The notes below the pieces were generated by a model. It worked only from the letters and a program-made list of their open reading frames with translations, had not been told where the DNA came from and made no database searches. Made by a program: the position numbers and the translations under genes. From contig CANHDJ010000012.1 in assembly GCA_947459425.1 (NCBI GenBank), positions 1 to 64,000 of the forward strand: a DNA stretch of 64,000 bases, given 5' to 3'. Below, one piece after another: positions 47,070 to 55,559 of the stretch (position 1 is the stretch's first letter; every line of letters begins with the position of its first letter). The stretch comes from Ignavibacteria bacterium (GTDB taxonomy: Bacteria; Bacteroidota; Ignavibacteria; Kapaibacteriales; UBA4661).

Positions 47070-47891
47070 CTACGGCTGCAATTCCGAAGTTACCACTGCG
47101 CCATTCATCTGCGGAATACTTTGGCGCTCTTTCAGCACTTTTGCGCCGTCTTTGGAAATCCATATCGTGCTGTTGACACCATCGCTGCCAACGAAACTCA
47201 CCTCGACTTTATACGCCATAAATTTTCCCGCCGCGACGCTTACTTCCTCCATGCCAACAACACTCACCAGCATCTGTGTTGCTTGTTGCGACATCATATC
47301 AAAGTTCGTAAACGTTGCTTTGTAGCCCTCTGCAAAGGGCAATGTCGCCAAAATCGTTGAAGTGCCGGTGCCATCAGCAAAAAGATGACCTGTTACTTCT
47401 TTGTCAATTTTCGTGTTTGCCATAGGGCTTTCCACGCTGCCTTTAATCTTGTTCCCGTCGTAATCCAGCACAATGCTCATCGGACCTTGATTCACACGGC
47501 GTTTGACGGGCGCAAGTGTGCCTTTGACGACTTCTGCTTCGTCCGTGACAGAACCCATTGGGCTTTGCGAGGTTTCGGTAATTTTCCAATTCTTGGCAGC
47601 ATCAGTAATTTCCGTTACCTTGGTTGCCTCAATTTTGCGCCCACTCGCTTCCAGCGTAATTTTGTACGATACTTTGCCCGGCTTGAGGTCGGATGCGGGT
47701 TTTGCAATGATGATGCTTGCGGTGGATGCCGCTAGTGTTGTTGCCGTCGTTGCAGCCGTCGTTTGAGCGGGAACCTCTTGGGAGGCTGCTTTTGGGGGTG
47801 TTGTCGTTTGTGCGTGAAGGTGCATTGTGCCAGCGCTGGCGAAACCAGCAATGACGACAGCATTCAGCGCCAGAAAAGAAAATCGTTGCAT
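47070..47891 (-). CDS. Exported DUF3108-like protein
   Basis: A 273-residue exported protein: signal peptide to about 27 (MHLHAQ), an Ala/Thr-rich linker (30-65), then a beta-sheet domain with KVSYKITLEASGRKIEATKV, MSIVLDYDGNKIKG, and TIWISKDGAKVLKERQSIP, the pattern of DUF3108 and related outer-membrane-associated proteins. ATG 47891 was chosen; TTG at 47900 would add three residues. A strong terminator follows. Function unknown. Confidence 0.72.
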   Translation of the reverse strand: MQRFSFLALNAVVIAGFASAGTMHLHAQTTTPPKAASQEVPAQTTAATTATTLAASTASIIIAKPASDLKPGKVSYKITLEASGRKIEATKVTEITDAAKNWKITETSQSPMGSVTDEAEVVKGTLAPVKRRVNQGPMSIVLDYDGNKIKGSVESPMANTKIDKEVTGHLFADGTGTSTILATLPFAEGYKATFTNFDMMSQQATQMLVSVVGMEEVSVAAGKFMAYKVEVSFVGSDGVNSTIWISKDGAKVLKERQSIPQMNGAVVTSELQP

Positions 47892-48011
47892 AGTTTTCAA
47901 AAAGGTAAAAAAAGTGAATATCGGGAATAAATGAAAACAGTGTGAAAATCCACCGGGTGGCGAAAAAGCTGCTTGGGCAGAATAATATCGGAACTAGTGA
48001 GGCATTATTCT

Positions 48012-49082
48012 TTAAATAACCGTAATCAACGAACCCGAGGCATTTCTTGGCAGAAAACGACCAATCGGCGTAAAAGCGCTTTCAAGCCCAGCCGCCGCAA
48101 AAACACGTCGTACCCGCTCAAGACCTTCGGGCTTGACGGCGACAAGCAGACCGCCACTGGTTTGCGGGTCGCACAAAATGGCGCGTTGCACATCTGAAAG
48201 CGGCGCGATGTGATGCCCGTAGCTGTCAAAATTGCGTTGTGTGCCGCCCGGAAGAGATTTTTGCGCTAAGTAATGCGCCAAACGTGGCAGTTGCGGAATC
48301 GTCTCAAACGTAATCTCCGCATTCACTCTGCTTCCTAAGCACATTTCCGTTAAATGCCCCAACAAGCCAAAGCCCGTCACATCGGTCATTGCTGTCACGT
48401 GTGGAATCTCACCCAACGCCGCACCAATGCTATTGAGGCGCATCATTTGTGTCGCCGCAACGCCCTTGTCTTCGGGGCGCAAAATACCACGTTTTTCTGC
48501 GGTTGTCAATATGCCCACGCCAAGCGGTTTGGTGAGAAAAAGCACGTCGCCTGCTTCGGCTGTGCTGTTGCGCTTAATATTTTCAATCGGCACAAGTCCG
48601 CTTACCGCCAGACCAAAGATAGGTTCGGGGCTGTCAATGCTGTGTCCACCGGCAAGCGGTATGCCCGCCTCGGCGCAAATGTGTCTGCCGCCCGCCACGA
48701 CTCGTCCCGCGATCTCTGGCGCAAGTTTATCCAGCGTCCAGCCCAAAATAGCAATCGCCATCGTCGGTTTTCCGCCCATTGCATAGACATCGCTAATAGC
48801 ATTTGCTCCGGCAATGCGCCCAAAATCAAACGGGTCGTCAACAATCGGCATAAAAAAATCGGTCGTGCTGATAAGAGCTTGCCCATTGCCAAGGTCGTAC
48901 ACCGCAGCATCGTCGCGAGAATCATTGCCCACAAGCAGTCGTCCCGCATCGTAGGTTGTGGGCGCGGCTTCGTTGCTGTGAAGGATTTTGTCAAGAATTG
49001 AGGGGGCTATTTTGCAGCCGCAGCCCGCTCCGTGACTGAATTGCGTCAGGCGAATGAGGTCGTTGGATTCAGATATTTGCAT
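48012..49082 (-). CDS. selD: Selenide, water dikinase SelD
   Basis: A 356-residue enzyme making selenophosphate for selenocysteine and selenouridine. The active-site loop is GAGCGCK (Cys21, Cys23, Lys24); Cys occupies the position that is selenocysteine in some organisms. [20 protein letters not shown] and [14 protein letters not shown] are typical. Neither selA/selB nor a selenoprotein is visible nearby. Confidence 0.95.
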   Translation of the reverse strand: MQISESNDLIRLTQFSHGAGCGCKIAPSILDKILHSNEAAPTTYDAGRLLVGNDSRDDAAVYDLGNGQALISTTDFFMPIVDDPFDFGRIAGANAISDVYAMGGKPTMAIAILGWTLDKLAPEIAGRVVAGGRHICAEAGIPLAGGHSIDSPEPIFGLAVSGLVPIENIKRNSTAEAGDVLFLTKPLGVGILTTAEKRGILRPEDKGVAATQMMRLNSIGAALGEIPHVTAMTDVTGFGLLGHLTEMCLGSRVNAEITFETIPQLPRLAHYLAQKSLPGGTQRNFDSYGHHIAPLSDVQRAILCDPQTSGGLLVAVKPEGLERVRRVFAAAGLESAFTPIGRFLPRNASGSLITVI

Positions 49083-49132
49083 TGGTTATTGCTCACGAAA
49101 TTGATGGGATGTTCACGGTAAAAACAGTATAG

Positions 49133-49183
49133 AAAAAACCCATCTGGCGGCAATGTTTTTCACGTCTTTAGCCGCCGGATGGG
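49133..49183 (-). terminator. Intrinsic terminator for the cyclophilin gene
   Basis: On the minus strand CCCATCCGGCGGC pairs with GCCGCCAGATGGG (one G-T pair) and is followed by TTTTTTC. It separates the cyclophilin gene from selD. Confidence 0.85.
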
Positions 49184-49247
49184 GAAGTTTTTCTTGTGGA
49201 CGGAACAAAGCGGCGAGACCGCTCCAAACCTAATCCGAAGGATCGCC

Positions 49248-49937
49248 TTATTTTTTCTTTACAATCGTCATTTCAACTTTCTCAATCGGGCTGGAAATTT
49301 GCCCATCTCCGCCCGGCTCGCAAGCCACACGTGCGATTTGGTCAACAACCTCCATACCGCTCACTACGCGCCCGTAGATGGAATATTGACCGTCCAAGTG
49401 CGGTGCCACACCATGGCAAATGAAAAACTGCGTTGTCGCGCTGTTCGTGTCTGGACCACGTGCTGCCGAGATAATACCCGGCTCGTGGCGAAGAGTCTGG
49501 CTAAACTCTGCCGGCACGGTACGCAATCCCGGTTCGCCCGTTCCCCAGAACATTTTCGGTTTGCCGCTATTCGGGCGAGAATTAGGGTCGCCGCCTTGAA
49601 TCATAAAGCCCGGAATGACGCGGTGAAACGCTGTGCCGTCGTAAAATTTTGTAGCGACGAGACTGTCAAAATTTGCAGCGTGTTTTGGAGCGAGGTCGTT
49701 AAAAATTTCGATGGTTACATTGCCAAGCGCTTTGCCGCCGGAAGTAACGGTCATCAGATATTGCGGGCGTGTAGGGGCTGTGGTGGTGGTCATTTTGGGA
49801 GAAGAAGTTTTTGTTGAAGATGATTTCTCTTTCGAGGTCTTTTTTTGCGCAAATGCAAACGAGGCGGTGAAACTGCTTACGACGAAACTCATCACGGTAA
49901 GCATCATAACAGAGCCAAATGCACGTCGTGTCGTCAT
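49248..49937 (-). CDS. Exported cyclophilin-type peptidyl-prolyl isomerase
   Basis: A 229-residue isomerase with a signal peptide ending near SFAFAQ, a Lys/Ser/Thr linker (about 30-55) and a cyclophilin domain (about 58-225): FHRVIPGFMIQGGDP, TNSATTQFFI and YSIYGRVVSGMEVVDQI. The catalytic Arg is in FHR and the QFFI strand is kept. It is downstream of a second cyclophilin, 42 bases apart, so the two are a tandem pair. Confidence 0.9.
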   Translation of the reverse strand: MTTRRAFGSVMMLTVMSFVVSSFTASFAFAQKKTSKEKSSSTKTSSPKMTTTTAPTRPQYLMTVTSGGKALGNVTIEIFNDLAPKHAANFDSLVATKFYDGTAFHRVIPGFMIQGGDPNSRPNSGKPKMFWGTGEPGLRTVPAEFSQTLRHEPGIISAARGPDTNSATTQFFICHGVAPHLDGQYSIYGRVVSGMEVVDQIARVACEPGGDGQISSPIEKVEMTIVKKK

Positions 49938-49979
49938 GGAAAATGTCCTTTGAAGAAAGTGAAACAACGAGAATAACAA

Positions 49980-50711
49980 TTATTTTTGTGTCATTGGGCG
50001 GATTTTCGCCACAGCAACACTTTTTATGACAATAGCTTTGACGGGGCGACCATCGTTTTCGTTTAACTGCGGTATGATTTCCGCCTTGCCAATCGCATCC
50101 AATACGTCCAGCCCATCCAAAACTTTTCCAAAAATAGTAAATTGCTGCGGTAATTCCGGCACGTCGCGCAAACAAATAAAAAATTGGCTTGTGTTTGCAT
50201 CGGGGCTTCGGCTTGCCATAGCGATTGTACCACGTTTGTAGCCGATTTTTGTGCTTGGCGCATCAAGAAAAATTTCATCGGGGAATGGCTCACCAAAAGC
50301 GCTTTCGCCGCCAGTTCCCCATTCGTCTTTTTTGCGTTTATCTTTCGTTTTGGGGTCTCCAGCTTGAATAACAAAGTTTCGCGCTACCCGATGCACCAAT
50401 ATTCCCCGAAAAAATTTCTTCTCCGCAAGTTTCACAAAATTTTCCACCGTTTGCGGGGCATCTTTTCCATAAAGCCCAATCACCATCTCACCCAATGAAG
50501 TCCGCATAACAACACGGTGCGTGAGCAACGGTACGGTATCGGCGGCGGCAGTGTCGGAGGGCGCGGTCAGTTTTTTCGTGGCGGTGTTCTGTGCTGTATT
50601 TTTTTGCGCTGCCATAAATCGGCGTAAACGCTCAGGCTGCGCATAATCCTGACAACTAGTGACCGCCAGCAACGCAAGTATGGTCAAGGGCAAGTACGAT
50701 TGTTGTTTCAT
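49980..50711 (-). CDS. Cyclophilin-type isomerase, lipoprotein
   Basis: A 243-residue isomerase with lipobox AVTSC (Cys20), so tethered to a membrane, and a linker to about 70. The cyclophilin domain has VHRVARNFVIQAGDP, TSQFFICL and FTIFGKVLDGLDVLDAI, with a short charged insert (KTKDKRKKDEW). ATG 50711 was chosen because it starts the lipoprotein signal. Confidence 0.9.
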   Translation of the reverse strand: MKQQSYLPLTILALLAVTSCQDYAQPERLRRFMAAQKNTAQNTATKKLTAPSDTAAADTVPLLTHRVVMRTSLGEMVIGLYGKDAPQTVENFVKLAEKKFFRGILVHRVARNFVIQAGDPKTKDKRKKDEWGTGGESAFGEPFPDEIFLDAPSTKIGYKRGTIAMASRSPDANTSQFFICLRDVPELPQQFTIFGKVLDGLDVLDAIGKAEIIPQLNENDGRPVKAIVIKSVAVAKIRPMTQK

Positions 50712-50770
50712 AGCGAAAAGTCGTGAAGGATGTGGATTGCCAATAGTATTTTGGGTGGTTGAAGTGCCTG

Positions 50771-51694
50771 TCACAAGTGCCGAATTTCTTCCTCGCTGAG
50801 TCCCGTTGCCGCAGCGATGTCGCGCACAGACAAGCCGAGTTTTGTGAGATTGCGGGCGATGTCGCGCTCTCGTTCCCGCTTTTCTTCGCGTCCTTTCTCT
50901 AGCCCTTTCGCCAACCCTTTCTCTAGCCCTTTCGCCAACCCTTTCTCTAGCCCTTTCGCCAACCCTTTCGCTTGGGCTTCCTCTATCGCTGTGTCCATCA
51001 CGTTCTGTAAATCGCGGTAATACTTCAGCGATGCTTCGTACTCTTTTGCCTCGCCTTGATTGAACTGCGCTATTTCTGCTGCCTGAAATGCCTCCTCAAA
51101 TATTCGCTCCTGCAAAACCGCCGGAATGCCGTCCAAACGGCTCACATGGCGGATAAAATAAAGCCATTTGTCCATTTGTGTCGTCAGTTCATACTCTGAT
51201 TTGGTGAATTTCGGCATTTCTAAATAGACAAACGTCAATTTGTCGTAAAAGACACGATTATGCTGGTTTTTCAGTTGAACGAAGTGTAGATAATCAGCAT
51301 TGGTGCGGTCTTCGTCGAACACAAAATCCAGTATGCCAATGCAGTACACCGCCGCGAGTTCAAAATTCCACGAATCGCCTCGCTCCGCCTGTTCGCGTAT
51401 CGGGAAGGTAGCGTAAAAAACACTACGGTCTTTGAAGAAATTCTGTTTTGCTTTTTGCAATTCAACAATAAAGCGTTCTCCGTTCTCGCCCGTGCAGGCA
51501 ATATCGAAAATAGCTTTGCGGTCGAGTTGTGTCGCGCCTGTCGCCTCGTTTTTGGTGTATTCGAGGTTGCGGATGCGATGCTTGGGCGGTAAAAGCGTAT
51601 TCAGAAAGTCAACAAGCAAGTCTTTATGCGCTTCTTCGCCAAAAAGTTTCTTGAAACCGAAATCGGTGAAAGGGTTGCAGTAGCGTTGTTTCAT
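50771..51694 (-). CDS. Rpn-family PD-(D/E)XK nuclease / putative transposase
   Basis: A 307-residue protein of the recombination-promoting nuclease (Rpn) family. It opens with NPFTDFGFKKLFGEE, followed by the nuclease core FDIACTGENGERFIVELQ (Asp...Glu-x-Gln). A helical region leads to a Lys-Gly-Leu repeat (KGLAKGLE, three copies plus variants) and a C-terminal GLSVRDIAAATGLSEEEI helix-turn-helix-like tail. Rpn proteins of E. coli stimulate RecA-independent recombination. ATG 51694 was chosen because it starts the conserved domain. Confidence 0.85.
   Translation of the reverse strand: MKQRYCNPFTDFGFKKLFGEEAHKDLLVDFLNTLLPPKHRIRNLEYTKNEATGATQLDRKAIFDIACTGENGERFIVELQKAKQNFFKDRSVFYATFPIREQAERGDSWNFELAAVYCIGILDFVFDEDRTNADYLHFVQLKNQHNRVFYDKLTFVYLEMPKFTKSEYELTTQMDKWLYFIRHVSRLDGIPAVLQERIFEEAFQAAEIAQFNQGEAKEYEASLKYYRDLQNVMDTAIEEAQAKGLAKGLEKGLAKGLEKGLAKGLEKGREEKRERERDIARNLTKLGLSVRDIAAATGLSEEEIRHL
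50892..50963 (-). repeat. Three perfect 24-bp tandem repeats inside the Rpn gene
   Basis: The unit, beginning CCTTTCTCTAGCCCTTTCGC, is repeated head to tail three times without a base change and codes for eight residues (GLAKGLEK register). It is a likely site of copy-number variation. Confidence 0.92.
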
Positions 51695-51728
51695 GGTCGT
51701 GGATGCTGTAATGGCATTGCTCACTTGG

Positions 51729-52649
51729 TTAGTTCGTGTCGAACAACACGGGCTTTTTACCGCCCTGACGATTTGCGTCCAATGAGATTTTATGCGCTCT
51801 TCGGGCGAGGCGCTCACGCTGTTTAAGTTCTTTGAGGCTGCTGATGCCGTCATCGTCATTCAGTATTTCTGCGTTGTCGGCAGGATACTCTTTGGTTGTC
51901 ACATTCTCCAATGATTCATCAATCTCGGTTTGAACGGGCTTGCAAAGGTAAATCTCTCCAAACTGCTCTTGTTGGCGGATTTTTACGTTGTGGCTTCGCA
52001 TCATTTCAAGCAACGCAAGGAATGTCACCACCAGCGTCGAGCGGTCTGTTCCAGCGACAAGTTCCGAAAACGATATTTCTTCGCGGTAGGCAAAAAGTGC
52101 CATGATAAGCGCGGCTTGCTCTTCAATCGTCACGGGTTCGCGCTCAATAGTGTGCGGATTCGGCGCTTTGGGCGCTTTTTGCAATGCCCGCGAGAATGCC
52201 GCCAGTAAATCGAAAAGCGTCAGATGGGAAAGTTCATCATGCGGATTGGGATCGTCCTTCACATCTGCCTCAAAAAACTGCCGATAATAGATGTACCGTT
52301 GCGATTCCGACATGGTTTGCAGCTCTTCGGCGGCTTCTTTGTAGCGCTTGTATTCGAGCAAACGCCGCACCAATTCTGCTCTGGGGTCTTCTTCGGCTTG
52401 TTCGCCTTCGCCTTCTTTTTTTTCTTCGGGCAGAAGCAATTTTGCTTTAATCTGCATCAACGTCGCAGCCATCACCAAAAACTCACCTGCTAACTCCAAA
52501 TCCAGCAATTCAATAATGCGGGTATATTCCAAAAACTCATTGGCAATCCGGGCAATCGGAATATCGTGAATATTGAGTTCGTCGCGTTTGATAAAAAAAA
52601 GCAACAGGTCGAAAGGACCATGAAAATTGGGAAGTTGAATAGTGTACAT
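51729..52649 (-). CDS. scpA: Segregation and condensation protein ScpA
   Basis: A 306-residue kleisin that bridges SMC heads. N-terminal signature FHGPFDLLLFFIKRDELNI then DIPIARIANEFLEY and EFLVMAATLMQIKAKLLLPE. The C-terminal winged helix (ISFSELVAGTDRSTLVVTFLA then LLEMM, about 210-255) is followed by a charged tail of about 45 residues. ATG 52649 was chosen because MYTIQLPNFHGP is the normal beginning. No scpB lies adjacent. Confidence 0.93.
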   Translation of the reverse strand: MYTIQLPNFHGPFDLLLFFIKRDELNIHDIPIARIANEFLEYTRIIELLDLELAGEFLVMAATLMQIKAKLLLPEEKKEGEGEQAEEDPRAELVRRLLEYKRYKEAAEELQTMSESQRYIYYRQFFEADVKDDPNPHDELSHLTLFDLLAAFSRALQKAPKAPNPHTIEREPVTIEEQAALIMALFAYREEISFSELVAGTDRSTLVVTFLALLEMMRSHNVKIRQQEQFGEIYLCKPVQTEIDESLENVTTKEYPADNAEILNDDDGISSLKELKQRERLARRAHKISLDANRQGGKKPVLFDTN

Positions 52650-52826
52650 GGCTGGATAAATGAGGAACAATGGGGCTTCGCGTAACAATGACGAGCGAAA
52701 ACGAAACTGCAATATACGCAATCCCCAAAAAAGCAACGGCAGAAAACCACGTTTTTCGTAAATTGCGGGCTGTTCGCGTTTTTTGGTATCCGCGTGATGC
52801 CCTTTTGTTGTACCGTTTTTCCGTTC

Positions 52827-53384
52827 ATGAGCTATTTTAGCCGACACTTCACAAAGCATCATCTTTGGTTTCGCATCGCCTTCGTTGTGTATGCCGTTGG
52901 CGCACTATTTCTCTTTTCGTCGGAAGCGCATACTACCGTGTTGCCCAAGGCTTACCGTGTTTCGGAGCATTATAGCGTCGTCTGGCAAAACAACACTCCG
53001 CAGAAAACAACGGTAAAAAGTAAGAAAAAATCCTCGAAGCCTCGTAAGACCTCATCATCTGCCCGTCCTTTGTCCGTGCCGCTTCCCAGCCGTTCTGATG
53101 CTCTTGTTGCAGATTCCTTGCGCAACGACAACCGCGTAGAAATTTTTACCGATGTTGGCTCCGAGCGAGGAGTCGTGCGGATAACGCTCCGCGAAAGCCA
53201 AACGGTGGAAATTGTTGCGTTCAATATTTTAGGCAAGCGCGTTGCCGAAGTCTATGCCGGAGAAGCAAAAGCAGGCATGAATACGGTAAGTTTTGATCTT
53301 TCAGGTCTCTCCAATGGTGTCTATATCTGCGTTGTGCGCGGGCGCAACTTCAAAACTGCCGAAAAATTCATCGTTTCGCGCTAA
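52827..53384 (+). CDS. Short exported protein consisting mainly of a T9SS sorting domain
   Basis: A 185-residue protein. A membrane or signal segment (about 15-35) is followed by a Lys/Ser/Pro linker (KSKKKSSKPRKTSSSARPLS) and then by a Por-type sorting domain (about 110-185: VVRITLRESQTVEIVAFNIL, NGVYICVVRGRNFKTAEKF). No catalytic or binding domain stands before the sorting signal, which is unusual. ATG 52827 chosen; 52794 is possible. A cell-surface peptide or a truncated cargo are alternatives. Confidence 0.72.
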   Translation: MSYFSRHFTKHHLWFRIAFVVYAVGALFLFSSEAHTTVLPKAYRVSEHYSVVWQNNTPQKTTVKSKKKSSKPRKTSSSARPLSVPLPSRSDALVADSLRNDNRVEIFTDVGSERGVVRITLRESQTVEIVAFNILGKRVAEVYAGEAKAGMNTVSFDLSGLSNGVYICVVRGRNFKTAEKFIVSR

Positions 53385-53387
53385 CAA

Positions 53388-53415
53388 TGACGAATGATCA
53401 AGCACCAATGACTAC
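53388..53415 (+). repeat. Heptad repeat at a second gene junction
   Basis: TGACGAA, TGATCAA, GCACCAA, TGACTAC: four 7-base units filling the gap between a stop (53384) and the glycosyltransferase ATG (53419). Same type as 11823-11878. Confidence 0.75.
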
Positions 53416-53418
53416 CCC

Positions 53419-54552
53419 ATGAATATCCTCGTTTTGAATTGGCAAGACCGCATGAATCCTTTGTCTGGCGGCGCAGAGACGCATCTGCACGAGATTTTCT
53501 CGCGGGTAGCGGCGGCGGGGCATCATGTGACACTCTATTGTTCGGCATTTGAGGGCGCAAAGGCAGAGGAGATGCTCGATGGGATGATGGTTATTCGGGA
53601 AGGGGCAAGAAATACGTTTAATTTCGGCGTTCCGCGTCGGTATCGTGCGGATTTTCGGCATCGCGCCTTCGATATTGTCATTGATGATATTAACAAAATT
53701 CCCTTTTACACGCCGCTTTATGTGCGCAAACCGCTTCTGGCGATTGCGCATCATCTTTTTGGCACGAGTATATTTGCTGAAGCGGGCGCGATTGCCGGAA
53801 GTTATGTCTATGGAGCGGAGATGCTTCTTCCGCACGTTTATCGCTCCACACCGTTTGCGGCAGTTTCGGACAGCACGAAAGCGGAACTTGTGCAGAAGGG
53901 CATAAACGCTGAGAATATCACGGTAATTCCTAACTGCATTAACCGTGAACAATTTCCCTTCACCTTGCCCAAACACCATGATTTGACGCCAATTATCACG
54001 TATTTCGGGCGGCTCAAACGCTATAAAAGTGTTCATCATCTTTTGCAGGCATTCGCGCTCATCAGCGAGGAATTTCCCCAAGCAAGCATTCGGATTATGG
54101 GAAAAGGAGACGCAGAGGCAGACTTACGCCGAGAAGCCGAACACCTTGGCTTGAACACGCCTTCGCGTCGGCAGGTTGAATTTCTCGGCTTTATTCCCGA
54201 AGAGCGCAAGGCAGCAATGCTGGCAGAATCGCACTGCGTCGTGAATCCATCCATGAAAGAAGGATGGGGCATTATTAACGTTGAAGCAAATGCTTGTGGC
54301 GTTCCCGTCATTGCCGCCAACGTGCCAGGGCTGCGTGATGCGGTTCGGCACGGCGAAAGTGGACTGCTCTACGAATACGGCGATATTCCCGCCTTAGCCG
54401 AAGCCTTGCGGCGTATCTTGCGCGATAGAGTATTGCACCACCACTTACAAGAAGGAGCTGTTGCTTTTGCCAAGCACTTTGATTGGGAGACTTCAGCAAA
54501 AGAAATGATGAATCGCATGGAAAGCTGTATTGTATCGCACAAAAGCACCTAA
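53419..54552 (+). CDS. Glycosyltransferase family 4 protein
   Basis: A 377-residue GT-B glycosyltransferase. The N-terminal Rossmann domain begins NILVLNWQDRMNPLSGGAE, with the Gly-Gly-Ala-Glu acceptor loop. The C-terminal domain has ITYFGRLKRYKSVHHLLQAF and the donor-binding EGWGIINVEANACGVPVIAA (the two Glu of the E-x7-E motif). Sugar and acceptor cannot be read. Cell-wall, LPS or exopolysaccharide synthesis are all possible. Confidence 0.9.
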   Translation: MNILVLNWQDRMNPLSGGAETHLHEIFSRVAAAGHHVTLYCSAFEGAKAEEMLDGMMVIREGARNTFNFGVPRRYRADFRHRAFDIVIDDINKIPFYTPLYVRKPLLAIAHHLFGTSIFAEAGAIAGSYVYGAEMLLPHVYRSTPFAAVSDSTKAELVQKGINAENITVIPNCINREQFPFTLPKHHDLTPIITYFGRLKRYKSVHHLLQAFALISEEFPQASIRIMGKGDAEADLRREAEHLGLNTPSRRQVEFLGFIPEERKAAMLAESHCVVNPSMKEGWGIINVEANACGVPVIAANVPGLRDAVRHGESGLLYEYGDIPALAEALRRILRDRVLHHHLQEGAVAFAKHFDWETSAKEMMNRMESCIVSHKST

Positions 54553-54914
54553 CCAATCAAATACTCTCATCAATGAGAGAAAAACATCTCGTTTGCGAAA
54601 ACAGCACTCTCATTTATGATGCTGAATGATAGGCAAAAAAGCAAAAAGTGCCGATATTTGACAAAAAAAGCTGGTAAAAAGTTTGGCACGAAAATTACTA
54701 ACTAGTACAGTACAACTTTGCATCACTACCACTGACGAAAAGCAAAGTATTTTGAAGATTTGGTTGAACTAGATATGTGAACTCCTTATCATAGGCACTC
54801 CCAAAGGAAGGGGAACAGCGGGCGGTACTGGCACGGTACCGCCCTCACTGTTTTAAATACCCCCGATGCCGTTGTCTGCCAAAAATATCTTGTTGATTCA
54901 ATCCCGTGTCCCCG
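54553..54914. other. 362-base intergenic stretch with two hairpins
   Basis: No gene. CTCTCAT-CA-ATGAGAG (54564-54579) is a short hairpin just after the glycosyltransferase stop. GGGCGGTAC / GTACCGCCC with a 7-base loop (54820-54844) stands about 70 bases before the XRE-cupin gene. TAACTAGT at about 54708 and CTAGAT at about 54766 recall the MITE ends weakly. Confidence 0.6.
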
Positions 54915-55559
54915 ATGAAACCGAACTCAACCGAAATAGCCGACGATATTGTCCAGCACCCAAAACTCTTGGGTGAAAGCCTTCGGCGCTTACGTCTCGT
55001 TTCTGAAATGTCGGTGCAGCAAACCGCCGATGCACTCGGCGTTTCCAAGTCTTTTATCTCCATGGTTGAAAGCGGGCAGAGGGGGATAAAATTTGAAGAC
55101 CTTCTTGCTCTTATGCGCCTTTACAAATACCCACTTGGTTGGTTTCTTACGAAAACCCGCGATTCCTTTCTCCAAAGCACTTTAGACAAACCCCTTGAGC
55201 AAACGGCAAATAATATCGTCCAACCCCGGAGCAATGCGCTCTTGATGACGGGAGACCGTTTGACGGCTACACGCCCGCGACTCCTGCTACTGCGCCCCTT
55301 GCGCTCTCGCAGTGACAGCGAGTGGCTGGAGCTTATGCTTCCAGCGCAAAGCCAACTCACCGAGCGACCGCTTACGCTTGAAGGCGAGGTGCGAGGCGTT
55401 GTTCAGCGCGGAACGCTTCTTTTTACATTGAATAATGATGAATATCGGGCGAAAGAAGGTGAGGAGTTTTGCTTTGATGGCAGGATGCCGCATATTTTTC
55501 GGAATTATTTAACCGAACCCCTTATTGTGACGCTTGTTATTACTCCTGCGGGCTTGTAG
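54915..55559 (+). CDS. XRE-cupin transcriptional regulator
   Basis: A 214-residue regulator with an N-terminal helix-turn-helix (about 20-75: MSVQQTADALGVSKSFISMV then ESGQRGIKFEDLLAL) and a C-terminal cupin (about 115-210) ending FDGRMPHIFRNYLTEPLIVT with the His of the cupin motif. Such proteins sense a small ligand. Its 3' end overlaps murE by 20 bases, tail to tail. ATG 54915 chosen over GTG 54906. Confidence 0.85.
   Translation: MKPNSTEIADDIVQHPKLLGESLRRLRLVSEMSVQQTADALGVSKSFISMVESGQRGIKFEDLLALMRLYKYPLGWFLTKTRDSFLQSTLDKPLEQTANNIVQPRSNALLMTGDRLTATRPRLLLLRPLRSRSDSEWLELMLPAQSQLTERPLTLEGEVRGVVQRGTLLFTLNNDEYRAKEGEEFCFDGRMPHIFRNYLTEPLIVTLVITPAGL

Noticed and set aside
48012-49082. Possible selenocysteine in SelD
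   Set aside because: The active-site codon is TGC, so the residue is cysteine.
54708-54776. Possible third, very short MITE relative (TAACTAGT ... CTAGAT)
   Set aside because: Only about 9 of 11 end bases agree, there is no target duplication, and the interior does not match the 202-bp element.
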